DNA of 64,000 bases from Paraburkholderia acidipaludis NBRC 101816 (GTDB lineage: Bacteria; Pseudomonadota; Gammaproteobacteria; Burkholderiales; Burkholderiaceae): NCBI RefSeq assembly GCF_000684975.1, contig NZ_BAXZ01000002.1:1-64000 (forward strand), given 5' to 3'. How positions within the stretch are numbered: the stretch's first letter is position 1; each line of letters opens with the position of its first letter. This document shows, in pieces, positions 48,136 to 56,882 of this stretch. Below the pieces are notes generated by a model that saw only the letters and a program-made list of their open reading frames with translations, made no database searches and was not told where the DNA came from. The translations under genes and the position numbers were made by a program.

Positions 48136-48414
48136 AAGCAAAAGCGCCACACACCATAAGGCATGCAGCGCTCTTGGATTCAGAAACAATAACAACTCGA
48201 CTCCTAGACAAAGCCGAGTTTCTACCGATCTGACCTCAGCGTCAAGCCTTTCTGTTGCCCTTTGATTTGTGCGCCCTCGGGATTCGATCATCTTTGGTCG
48301 AGTCTCCGATACTGTTCGCCCATTTTCGGGTACGAATTCGACAACGAATTGTTGTCGAATTGGGGGCGCGTTTTTCAACGTTGAGCGTCTGTACAGACGC
48401 GACGGAGCAAACTC
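48136..48414. promoter_or_regulatory. tns operon control region
   Basis: These 279 bp between the XRE regulator and tnsA contain no gene that I can support. They hold the large palindrome at 48335-48361 and should contain the tns promoter. Confidence 0.5.
48335..48361. promoter_or_regulatory. 11-bp inverted repeat in front of tnsA, probable operator
   Basis: AATTCGACAAC and its exact reverse complement GTTGTCGAATT are separated by GAATT. The site sits 54 bp upstream of the tnsA start. The half-site length and symmetry suit a dimeric HTH repressor such as the XRE protein encoded immediately upstream. Confidence 0.6.
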
Positions 48415-49044
48415 GTGCCCACATCACCAGGAATTCCCCTTTCATCACGCCAACCGCGTCGGATCGTAACCGTCTCAGGCCGTGGAGTGCGCGGATTTTT
48501 TCCGAGCCGGAAGTCCGCAAAACCGGTCCAGTTCGAAAGCCTCATCGAAGAAATGACGCTTAGGCTCCTGGAAGTTGCGCCCTCAGTCAGATCGATCACT
48601 ACCCAGCCGGGAGTGATCGAATACCTCGACGGGTGGCAGAAGCGTCGCTACACGCCTGACGTGAAGATCGCGACTGACCACGGCACGTCATTTATAGAGG
48701 TCAAGGATGACTTGGCACTGAGTCCGCGCTCCGAAGCGAGTGTCCGTATCAGAGCGGCTGTTCGGTACCTGCGGCAAAACAGTGGGCGCCTGCATATCGT
48801 CCTTCGGAGTGACCTCATTGCAAACGATCTTCAACTACATCTGGCTCACCTGTTGAGACAGCGGCCACTTCGTAACCGCTACCGCCCCGATATTGACTGC
48901 ACCCTGTGGGATCCAGAAAACGGCACTGAGCCCTCAGCCGCTCTCCAGCAGCAATGGGAAGAGGCTAAGCGTGAGTGCGACGAGTTGCTTGGTCGGATCA
49001 TGGGGCGAAATCCCGATGATTTGTTGCCTGTTCCAATTCGATAA
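48415..49044 (+). CDS. tnsA: TnsA-like transposon endonuclease
   Basis: This is a 209-residue restriction-enzyme-like endonuclease that would cut the 5' ends of the transposon, allowing cut-and-paste rather than copy-in movement. The PD-(D/E)XK residues are visible: E41 in 'FESLIEE', D82 in 'YTPDV', and E95/K97 in 'FIEVKDD'. It is shorter than Tn7 TnsA (273). The GTG start at 48415 is the earliest fitting one. It precedes tnsB by 12 bp. Confidence 0.9.
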   Translation: MPTSPGIPLSSRQPRRIVTVSGRGVRGFFPSRKSAKPVQFESLIEEMTLRLLEVAPSVRSITTQPGVIEYLDGWQKRRYTPDVKIATDHGTSFIEVKDDLALSPRSEASVRIRAAVRYLRQNSGRLHIVLRSDLIANDLQLHLAHLLRQRPLRNRYRPDIDCTLWDPENGTEPSAALQQQWEEAKRECDELLGRIMGRNPDDLLPVPIR

Positions 49045-49056
49045 CGGAGGCCGACC

Positions 49057-51018
49057 ATGGCTAACTTCATCAAGGATCAGATCGTCTTTCGCGGCGAAGG
49101 AAAATACCGGCTTGTTCGTGTACAGGGGGACATCGCTCAACTAGAAAATATAGCGACAGGAGAATTTTCCGACCACAACGAAGCAGATCTCCTCGAAGAA
49201 TATGTGCGCGGGTATCTTCGAACGGCTGCCGGTGGCCAATATCAACGGCCACCGGTACGTAACGCCTTCATCGGTGCAAAGCCTGCCGTAGCTTCATCAG
49301 CAACGCAAGGCGATTTCGAAACGCGCCGGCGTGTGAACTATCTGGTAGCGCTTGATCGCGTGGATGCATTCGAAGGCTCCCGATCTTCGCTGCGAGAAGC
49401 AATTCAAAAAGTCGCAACGGATCTGAACGATGTACGGCCGCCCCATGCGACGACCGTGTATCGTTGGCGTGCCCAGTACAAACTCGCCCACTTTGATGTC
49501 CGCGCACTGTTTGACCAGAGCAATCGGCGAGGTGGCAAGGGACAGGCACGAATAGATCGTACCGTCGAAGGTATCGTGCAGGAAAAAATCGAAACCGTTT
49601 TTCTCAACAGCAGGCGCGGAACCGCCGAAGATGTCTTTAACGCCGTGTTCCTTGAGGTCCAGCGGCTAAACACAACTCGCATCGAGTCCGAGTGGCTTAC
49701 TGCTCCGGCGCTCCGGACGATCCAACGGCGAATCAAGAGCATCAATGCTTTTGAACGCGTAGCAGCCCGTTACGGAGAACGCGAAGCACAACGCAGATTC
49801 GCGGACCAGTTTTGCGCGCGTCGGGTAGCAAGAATTCTCGAGATCGTCGAAATCGATCATACGCCGATCGACCTGATATATACCGATGCCAACGGGCAAG
49901 CCATCGATCGTCCGGTCTTCACGGTGGTACTGGATCGATTCTCCAGATGCGTTCTCGGGTTCTGTATCAGTTCAGCCGGATATGGCGTGCACGCGGTGTT
50001 CGAGGCTCTGCGGCACTCGATGATGCCCAAGAGCTATCTGCGAGAGCGCTTCCCCGAGTTATCCGTGGAATGGCCTTGCCACGGATGGCCGGAGCGCCTG
50101 CTGATGGACAACGGCCGGGAGTTTCATGCCGGCTCTGTTGTTGACGCGATGATAAACCTCGGAATCATCTGTGAGTACGCCGCATCGCGAGAACCCAACG
50201 ACAAACCGCACGTTGAACGTTTTATCAAAACATTCAACTATTCCTTTATTCACAAGCTCCCCGGAACGACTCTCGCGAAGATTCACCAACGCATAGGGTT
50301 TAAATCGGAAGACGAAGCCTGTCTCACGTTCGACAAGCTGAACGAGATGATTCACATCTGGATCACGTCGGTATACCACGTCCGACCGCACAGGGGGCTA
50401 AGTGGCCGGGCCCCTATCGACGTGTGGAAGGAAAGTGCGTCAGCGTATCCGCCTACGCTCAAGTGCAATGCCGGTGATCTCGGCATTGAATTCGGCGAAT
50501 TCGCGGAGTGTGCTTTGCAACACTACGGCATTGACTTCCACACGTTCAAGTACGTGTCCACCGAGTTGCTCACTTTACGGCGCATGCTCCCCCCGAAGCA
50601 GAAGGTACAGATAAAGGCACCGTATGAAAATGCGGGCTTTATCTGGGTCTGGGATCCGATCGACTGCAAATACATTCGTGCTGAAAACACCGACGAGCGA
50701 TACCACAATCTGACCGTTGAGCAGGCCAAAGCGGCCCGTCTCGAGTATGCAAAGTCGGATCCTCACCGGCGAACCCGCGCAAACGGCGAGGAAATGATCC
50801 GCGACATGGCCAACGAGGCAATGCGGTCAAAAAAACTGAAAACAAGGCGGCAAGGTGCCAGGCGGGGGCATACCACGTCGAAGTCGGCCAATCGTTCAGA
50901 GCCTGCTGGAATCACGCAGACGGGCAACATTTCTTCAGTGACTTTTTCTTGTGATTCTGATGAACTCCCGGACTTTGAGGTCGAATCGATCAATGACGAG
51001 GTGCGCCGTGAACATTGA
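49057..51018 (+). CDS. tnsB: TnsB/TniA-like DDE transposase
   Basis: This is the transposase that binds the ends and joins the 3' strands. The retroviral-integrase-like core has D267 ('EIDHTPIDL'), D351 ('LLMDNGREFH') and E387 ('KPHVERFIKTFN'), with exactly 35 residues between the second Asp and the Glu, so the DD35E triad is intact. An N-terminal helical DNA-binding part and a C-terminal Mu-type beta-barrel with a basic tail flank it. It has 653 residues, close to Tn7 TnsB (702). It overlaps tnsC. Confidence 0.95.
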   Translation: MANFIKDQIVFRGEGKYRLVRVQGDIAQLENIATGEFSDHNEADLLEEYVRGYLRTAAGGQYQRPPVRNAFIGAKPAVASSATQGDFETRRRVNYLVALDRVDAFEGSRSSLREAIQKVATDLNDVRPPHATTVYRWRAQYKLAHFDVRALFDQSNRRGGKGQARIDRTVEGIVQEKIETVFLNSRRGTAEDVFNAVFLEVQRLNTTRIESEWLTAPALRTIQRRIKSINAFERVAARYGEREAQRRFADQFCARRVARILEIVEIDHTPIDLIYTDANGQAIDRPVFTVVLDRFSRCVLGFCISSAGYGVHAVFEALRHSMMPKSYLRERFPELSVEWPCHGWPERLLMDNGREFHAGSVVDAMINLGIICEYAASREPNDKPHVERFIKTFNYSFIHKLPGTTLAKIHQRIGFKSEDEACLTFDKLNEMIHIWITSVYHVRPHRGLSGRAPIDVWKESASAYPPTLKCNAGDLGIEFGEFAECALQHYGIDFHTFKYVSTELLTLRRMLPPKQKVQIKAPYENAGFIWVWDPIDCKYIRAENTDERYHNLTVEQAKAARLEYAKSDPHRRTRANGEEMIRDMANEAMRSKKLKTRRQGARRGHTTSKSANRSEPAGITQTGNISSVTFSCDSDELPDFEVESINDEVRREH

Positions 51019-51943
51019 CTGCGCATGCTCGAAAATTATTAAGGATATCAGATCAAATTTTGTTCACTTCCCTCATGTGAGAAGAATACTGAGCACATTG
51101 GACCGGATGTACGAGTACCACTGCTCAACCGAAGAGGCCGAAAACATTGTGATCGTTGGGGAATCTGGCGTTGGAAAATCGACCCTGCTTGAATGGTATT
51201 CGATGAAGCACCCTGTCATCGAGCACGACGAGTTCACGGAGGTACCTGTACTGTATGTGCCGCTCGGGCAATCTCCGACGCCGAAGATCATGGCGAATAC
51301 GCTACTACGGGCGCTGGGGGACCCTAAATGGCAAGTCGGGAAAGAGGTTGAATTGACCGCTCGTCTCATTTTTCTCGTCAGACAGTGCCGCGTCAGGGTC
51401 GTGATCATCGACGAGGCTAATCATCTCATAGATCGAGGCGGTGAAAAGACGTTACACACCGCAGCCGACTGGCTTAAACGCCTGGTCGACGCAACTCGGG
51501 TTTCATTCGTGCTCGCCGGTATTCCACGGACCATTCGCTTGCTCCAGACCAATGATCAGCTGCGTGGACGATTCTGGGAGGTTATCGAGATAGACCAGTT
51601 TTCGGTAGCCAACGCATCTGCAGAGCGTGAGTTCCGCAGTGTCCTCAAGGTATTCAAGGGATACCTACGCGATCTTCCGTCCATCGAAATATCGGACGCT
51701 GCAATTACCCGACTATTTGCATTTGCAACTGACGGGCGATTGCGTGACATCCGGAGACTCATGGTACGTGCCGTAGAAGTGGCTTACGGAAGCGCCAATC
51801 CCAGTTTGACGGACACGGCTCTCGCCGAAGCATTTCGAACGGCGATTTATCCCGGATCACCGGATAACCGCAATCCCTTCCATAAAGCATTCAACGAGAT
51901 GCCGCTGGTGAAGGCTGACGAACCCTACGCGAGCGTGCGCTGA
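51008..51943 (+). CDS. tnsC: TnsC/TniB-like AAA+ ATPase
   Basis: This is the AAA+ regulator that links the target selector to TnsAB. Walker A is GESGVGKS (51-58), Walker B is VVIIDEA with D135 and E136, and sensor regions follow. At 311 residues it is the short TniB-like form, smaller than Tn7 TnsC (555). The GTG at 51008 lies inside the end of tnsB and has GAGG upstream, which indicates coupled translation. It is followed one base later by tniQ. Confidence 0.94.
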   Translation: MNIDCACSKIIKDIRSNFVHFPHVRRILSTLDRMYEYHCSTEEAENIVIVGESGVGKSTLLEWYSMKHPVIEHDEFTEVPVLYVPLGQSPTPKIMANTLLRALGDPKWQVGKEVELTARLIFLVRQCRVRVVIIDEANHLIDRGGEKTLHTAADWLKRLVDATRVSFVLAGIPRTIRLLQTNDQLRGRFWEVIEIDQFSVANASAEREFRSVLKVFKGYLRDLPSIEISDAAITRLFAFATDGRLRDIRRLMVRAVEVAYGSANPSLTDTALAEAFRTAIYPGSPDNRNPFHKAFNEMPLVKADEPYASVR

Positions 51944-51944
51944 C

Positions 51945-53456
51945 ATGACTACTTCCAATTCGACAAGGCGCTTGCCACTTTGCCGTCCGGCGCTATTGCC
52001 GGACGAGTGGATCGAAACCTACCTGTTCAGAGTAGCGCGAGCCAATGGAGTTCGCCGTCCATGGCAAACCGATATTGAACTATATCGCCCTGTTCTGCCC
52101 GCCACCACGATGAGCAGGCCGGATGGCTTCCCAGTTTGGGGTGGTGCGATTTTGCCAAAATGGAGCGTTACCGGACGGGCGAGCAAGATCCGGTACTGCC
52201 CGGCGTGTATGCAGCAATCACGATACATTCGCGCGCGCTGGCGCCTAGCAACATTCGAGGTTTGCACGATTCATCATGTTCGCCTCAAGGACGACCTGAT
52301 CGAACCGGCAATCACCGCCAACTATAGACAGGGGAACAGGCATCTGCTGACTGAGGTCACCGACAATCAACTTTGGGAGGGCGCAGTATGCCCCATGCCC
52401 ATTGAGCGGGCGCACGTCGAACGATTGTGGTCCAGCTTCGAACAGGCAATTCTTGAAGGGGATATCGGAAGAGTTGCCCACAATCTGCCTTGCGTCGTAT
52501 TTGTCGAAAGGATGCTCGACGCTTTGGTAACCGGAAGGTATGGCGTCGACTACCCCACGAACGATGCGCAGCGGTCACTGCACCGCGCCGAGTTCGTTGC
52601 GAAGCACAAACTCAAGATCATCCCCACCCTCGAAGGAATCCGCCAACTACTGGGTCAGATCGCGGAACCGGGGCATCGGCGGGCTGCACTGGCGCAACTG
52701 CGTCGTTTGTTGGTGGAGGAGACGCGCAGGCCGACGTGCCTGTCCAGTTTGCCCATTGCGAGCTTGCGCGACAGGCTTCTGGCGGCAGCCATTGAAGGCC
52801 CCGAGACACCAACCCCGGGCGGACTTCCTGGCGATGCTCAACCAGCTGATTATGTGAGTCTCGAAAGGGCTGAAATTCTTATAGGATGCCGGCCACGGCT
52901 CCTGCGCCATCTGATCCACCATAACAAGATTTCGGGTGTCAGGGTCGTGGCACGCGGCATGAAGCGCTTCACGTTCCTTCCGCAACAGGAGGTAGAGGCG
53001 TGTCGCCAGTGGTGTCACTCAATCAAAACACCTGCAGACGTGATGCGGGCATTGCACATCGATCGGCGTAGCTATCAGCTATTGGTTGGTGCTGGATTGC
53101 TTCAGGCTACGATGCTTATCTCACGTCCCTGGTATAAGGAAACTGAACTGATCGAGCTCTGTCGGCGTCTGGATGACGTGTCGCGCCCTTGTCCCGCAAA
53201 GCCCGCCGACTTGCATCCTTTGTTTGGTGAATGGATCTATGCGAAAGGCTACCGACGACTAGCCGCTCAGGAACTGCTGAAGGAACTTGTCGCTGGCAAA
53301 ATTCCAATCTTCCGTCGTCTTGAGAGCCCCGGACTTTCGGCGTTTTATATTGATCACAGGGCGCTTGCGCGAATGCATCAGTTGCGGAGCATTCAGGTGT
53401 TAGAACACAGGCACCGTGAGAGTTGTTCTCGCCAACTTTCGCTGCTTCCGGAATGA
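51945..53456 (+). CDS. tniQ: TniQ-family target-selection protein, first copy
   Basis: This is a 503-residue TniQ/TnsD-type protein. The N-terminal TniQ region starts 'RPALLPDEWIETYLFRVARANG' and holds a zinc-finger pattern 'YCPACMQQSRYIRARWRL' with 'CTIHH'. The C-terminal half contains HTH-like segments ('YVSLERAEILIGCRPRLLRHLI'). The length matches Tn7 TnsD (508), which recognises a fixed chromosomal site. Either this or the next protein could recognise the gyrB 3' end. It overlaps the second tniQ by ATGA. Confidence 0.88.
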   Translation: MTTSNSTRRLPLCRPALLPDEWIETYLFRVARANGVRRPWQTDIELYRPVLPATTMSRPDGFPVWGGAILPKWSVTGRASKIRYCPACMQQSRYIRARWRLATFEVCTIHHVRLKDDLIEPAITANYRQGNRHLLTEVTDNQLWEGAVCPMPIERAHVERLWSSFEQAILEGDIGRVAHNLPCVVFVERMLDALVTGRYGVDYPTNDAQRSLHRAEFVAKHKLKIIPTLEGIRQLLGQIAEPGHRRAALAQLRRLLVEETRRPTCLSSLPIASLRDRLLAAAIEGPETPTPGGLPGDAQPADYVSLERAEILIGCRPRLLRHLIHHNKISGVRVVARGMKRFTFLPQQEVEACRQWCHSIKTPADVMRALHIDRRSYQLLVGAGLLQATMLISRPWYKETELIELCRRLDDVSRPCPAKPADLHPLFGEWIYAKGYRRLAAQELLKELVAGKIPIFRRLESPGLSAFYIDHRALARMHQLRSIQVLEHRHRESCSRQLSLLPE

Positions 53457-55120
53457 TTGGCGACCAGGTCCCTGGTACTGGTTGGCGCGCCCAGGGAGCG
53501 TCCCTGTTCGCGGGGCGGCTCCTGGTGCGTCCGTCGGTGCGTCCCGATGAGAGCTTCCTCGGCTACCGCTTGCGGGTGGCATTCGCCAATGGGCTTTCCA
53601 ACCCAGGATGGCTGGAATGCACGGACTCCCGTCTCCCCAAAACTCATGGGATGGCTCGGTGGTGTCCGCATTGCCTTGCCAGCGCGGACGGATACTGGCA
53701 TGAGAACTGGTGCTCCGGTCCGTCAGCATGCCTGACGCATCAGTGCTGGCTTGCCGCTGTATGCCGTGCATGTCAACGCAGGCTGCGCTGGAAGCATGTC
53801 AGCTTCCTGAACTGTTCGTGCGGGGCACTCCTGCAGGAGGTTGCGGTTGATACATTTTCGTCCGAACTCCTGGAACTGGTCAGCAGCGTAAGCGGTTCGA
53901 ATGCAGTTGCGCTATCCGTGGAGGAGCGATGGCAACTTGCCCGCTTTCTCGGTGCACTGTCCGAGTACGGACTTCGGGGCAAGCCACTGAAGAAGGCCTC
54001 ACGTCAAAAGGATAATGTCGAACAAACGCTGGTGACGACCGGGGCGTCGCTGATAGCAGATCAGTCGGCCTGCCTCGAGTTGCTTGATCGCCTTCGTGTT
54101 CCTCAGGCGGCTGCGAATAATGTTCCCCTGCTATCGGAAGTCTTTCCGCAACTGCTTACCATGCTGCGTAAGCAACTAAGCGAGGCAGCGCGAAACTGGA
54201 TGCTGAATCTGCTGGATGCGTACGTTGCTCGCTCATCGCGTGCTGGATCTACGCTACTCTGGGATCAGAAACATGCTGGAAGTCAGGCGGACGGTACATC
54301 GCGTCGGCGACCGCGGGCACGAAAGCCGGCCATTCTTGCTGCACTTTCTCAAACGGGGGCTACGGCACCCGTGCGGCGAACACGGTCTGGACGGCAACGG
54401 TTCGTGATCAGTGACGCCGATCTTCAGGACCTGAGGAAGAGACAGCGTGCGCTGGTTCCTCTGAAGGCGGCGGCTACACATGCCGGGATGTCGGTGAGGC
54501 GTATGCAGGCACTGACAAAGGCGGGGCTGATCACTTCAACCGGAATCCGAATCAATATCGGATCCGTCGATCGTTTGCTTGGCAAAATTCAGGTTGCTTG
54601 CGACGGAGACACGCCAGTTTTTCGTGATCCAATTACCGTTGCAGAGGCCCTACGCCTATACGTCCCCATTGATACGTCGGCTGCATTCTTCGACCGACTC
54701 ATGAGCGGTGCTATTCGCCTTGTCCGTAAGCCTGAAAAGGTGCCAACACTGCGGGGAATTTTCGCTGACCGAAGCGCGGTGATCTCCGTTGTAAACACGC
54801 CACGTGAAGAAGGCGCCAGCATTTCCGTGGTTGAAGCTGCTTGTCGGCTCCGCGTCAAACAAGAGGTGATGTACCAGCTGATCAACAAAAGGCTGATCAG
54901 GAGTCGAATGGGCAAACTAGGGCGTCGGGCAGCTAGAGTCATTGACGTCGACGATCTGCTGACGTTTACCGAGCAATTTCTGCCGCTGTTCAAGGTAGCA
55001 AAGGCGATGGGAATTTCCGCTCGCGAAGCGCCAGGTTGGGCCGGGCGACATGGCATTGAGGTCGTCACCGGACCATCAGTCGACGGTGGACGGCAGTACT
55101 GGATCCGCAGGCAGGCGTGA
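53453..55120 (+). CDS. tniQ: TniQ-family target-selection protein, second copy
   Basis: This is a 555-residue TniQ-like protein. After 'LLVRPSVRPDESFLGYRLRVA' comes a zinc domain: 'RWCPHCLASADGYWHENW', 'CLTHQCWLAAVCRACQRR' and 'LNCSCGALL', with more cysteines than the first copy. Two or three HTH-like segments occupy the C-terminal half ('LKAAATHAGMSVRRMQALTKAG', split 335-357). It ends the tns operon. Two different TniQ proteins suggest two target modes. Confidence 0.87.
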   Translation: MIGDQVPGTGWRAQGASLFAGRLLVRPSVRPDESFLGYRLRVAFANGLSNPGWLECTDSRLPKTHGMARWCPHCLASADGYWHENWCSGPSACLTHQCWLAAVCRACQRRLRWKHVSFLNCSCGALLQEVAVDTFSSELLELVSSVSGSNAVALSVEERWQLARFLGALSEYGLRGKPLKKASRQKDNVEQTLVTTGASLIADQSACLELLDRLRVPQAAANNVPLLSEVFPQLLTMLRKQLSEAARNWMLNLLDAYVARSSRAGSTLLWDQKHAGSQADGTSRRRPRARKPAILAALSQTGATAPVRRTRSGRQRFVISDADLQDLRKRQRALVPLKAAATHAGMSVRRMQALTKAGLITSTGIRINIGSVDRLLGKIQVACDGDTPVFRDPITVAEALRLYVPIDTSAAFFDRLMSGAIRLVRKPEKVPTLRGIFADRSAVISVVNTPREEGASISVVEAACRLRVKQEVMYQLINKRLIRSRMGKLGRRAARVIDVDDLLTFTEQFLPLFKVAKAMGISAREAPGWAGRHGIEVVTGPSVDGGRQYWIRRQA

Positions 55121-55204
55121 AAATTTCCTGCGGCGTCGCGCGTCAAGCGTGAAGTATTTATTTTCGTGGGTCGTGTAAGCCCTGTGCTGCTATCAGGAGC
55201 GTAT

Positions 55205-55819
55205 ATGGGAATCCGGAAATCTCCCCCTGTTGAATTGCAACCCGTTGTCTTTCTTTCCCGCTGGCAAGTCATGGAGACAGATGAGGGTACTCGCTATTTC
55301 GTCGGGCACAACATGGAGACCATGAACGGACGGACAAGCACTAGCATCGTGAAATTTGACCTGGAGACACGCCGGGGAGTGACCGGGTCCGGGAGAATCT
55401 ACGAGCTGGTAGGGGAAAGCAGTGCCGACACGAAAGCCAACTATCTGTGGGCTGTCAGTTGCGCTCAGGCGGGCATGGCTTCGATGGATGTGTCGTCCGA
55501 GTACGATCAGCCAGAAATCGCGTCCCTGCGACCTGTCCCGCCTTATATTGCCAATCTGTTCTGCGACGGTGGGCCGACGCGCCTTAGCGCCAAAGTTCCA
55601 GCCACCGGTCAATCCTTCGAAGCGCAGGATCCGGAGGACTTGGCGGAACTGCTTTTTGCCAGGGGCGTGCGACAGGGTTACTTGCGCCTCCCGGGCTCTG
55701 ACAGGATCGAGAATTGGACGGAGTTCGTCGATCTTGTGCGCGCTGTAGAGCATCGGCTCAATCAACTAGAGCGGGGCTTGCCTCGTGATGTCGATGGAAC
55801 ACGCAGCGCCGAATGGTAG
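55205..55819 (+). CDS. Hypothetical protein, possible cargo
   Basis: I do not recognise this 204-residue protein. It is acidic and soluble, starting MGIRKSPPVELQPVVFLSRW, and has an Ala/Leu-rich middle ('TKANYLWAVSCAQAG') and a helical end ('EFVDLVRAVEHRLNQLERGL'). AGGAG upstream supports the ATG at 55205. It is 84 bp after the tns operon on the same strand and may be read through from it. Confidence 0.6.
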   Translation: MGIRKSPPVELQPVVFLSRWQVMETDEGTRYFVGHNMETMNGRTSTSIVKFDLETRRGVTGSGRIYELVGESSADTKANYLWAVSCAQAGMASMDVSSEYDQPEIASLRPVPPYIANLFCDGGPTRLSAKVPATGQSFEAQDPEDLAELLFARGVRQGYLRLPGSDRIENWTEFVDLVRAVEHRLNQLERGLPRDVDGTRSAEW

Positions 55820-56046
55820 TGACGCCGCGGTGGTCTGACGCTATTGAAAACCCTGACTTGCCGCCAGTTAGTCAGGTAAGAAGTAACCTGACCTTTGACT
55901 GTGAAGCCGCCAAGCTGCTCGTCCTACCCAGAACGACGAACCGGTTTCTCGACTGCGAATTCCAGTTTCCATCGACTGTCACCTCGTCAGTCTCAGAATC
56001 GTGCACGATGATGGTTGAGAGTTCTATGGGTAGTGTCGGCGTGTAG
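55813..56046 (+). CDS. Possible small protein overlapping the preceding gene
   Basis: The frame starts at an ATG that overlaps the previous stop and encodes 77 residues with no domain I recognise (MVVTPRWSDAIENPDL...). The composition is Ser/Thr-rich and the case for translation rests only on the overlap. Confidence 0.28.
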   Translation: MVVTPRWSDAIENPDLPPVSQVRSNLTFDCEAAKLLVLPRTTNRFLDCEFQFPSTVTSSVSESCTMMVESSMGSVGV

Positions 56047-56075
56047 GTAAGCGCAAGAATACGGGAGCGTAAGAG

Positions 56076-56363
56076 ATGTTTCGGGACAAATTGCGTGCAC
56101 TCATGTTCGGTATCCCGATCGGGGTGATCTCACACGATATTGATGGGGAGAAACTGGTTTGTCTTATGGATGTGCCGCTGGAACTCGAATATTCTCTGCG
56201 TGGGTGGCTATGGTCGCAGCCTGAACTTGTGCGGGAAGACTCGCCAAAATATTCACTGCAGTTCGTCGAGGAAGAGCGCATGGCGATTCCTTGGGACATA
56301 TGGGAGCAGTATTTGTCCTGGATGCAGGCGACGCTCGCGCGGGCTGTGGACGCTACAGACTAG
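56076..56363 (+). CDS. Hypothetical protein, 95 residues
   Basis: This small acidic protein starts MFRDKLRALMFGIPIGVISHD and has several tryptophans ('LRGWLWSQPEL', 'WDIWEQYLSWMQ'). A GGGAG motif lies about 10 bp upstream. No family is recognised. Confidence 0.45.
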   Translation: MFRDKLRALMFGIPIGVISHDIDGEKLVCLMDVPLELEYSLRGWLWSQPELVREDSPKYSLQFVEEERMAIPWDIWEQYLSWMQATLARAVDATD

Positions 56364-56406
56364 CTCTTTAGCATTGAACGGCCCTTCACCAAAATGTAAG
56401 TCGCTT

Positions 56407-56661
56407 ATGGTGCTTGCGCAATTTCTGCCGACTGCTCTGATGCTCTGTCGGTCATGCGCGACGGAGGCACAAGGGTGGCTGGCTGGCGACGTACTCGAAT
56501 TTGACCCGGATACCAAGCCCTGCTGCTTCGAGGAGCCGGACGTTTTGTTTGCATTTTTTGGGCCGTCGCATCCACCATGCGTTCTGCGTCAAGATAAGGT
56601 TCTCAGTTCGCTGCACGAGCCCAGCCGCCTGAAGATGCTAGGCGAGATGAAGCGCCTTTAA
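56407..56661 (+). CDS. Possible Cys-containing small protein
   Basis: This frame of 84 codons includes 'MLCRSCATEAQGWL' and 'DTKPCCFEEPDVLFAFFG', which look protein-like. There is no clear ribosome-binding site at either candidate start (56407 or 56440). The rest of 56364-56882 shows no gene. Confidence 0.3.
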   Translation: MVLAQFLPTALMLCRSCATEAQGWLAGDVLEFDPDTKPCCFEEPDVLFAFFGPSHPPCVLRQDKVLSSLHEPSRLKMLGEMKRL

Positions 56662-56882
56662 CCGCAACCGTCAGCGGAGCGGTTTAGCTCAAAGAATTCT
56701 TAGCTAAGCGCAGATGGCCCGCACGTCGCGCCAATGCAGGCCCGTTGCGCCGTCTGCACTTAGCTAGAAGTCCTCTGCCTCATCGCAAGTGCTGCGGCAG
56801 GCCAGCCGTTGCCCGGCGCCCGACGCGGGCACGTTGGCGATCCAACTTACAATGGCGGCATGGCGTTACGGGGAACGACGAC

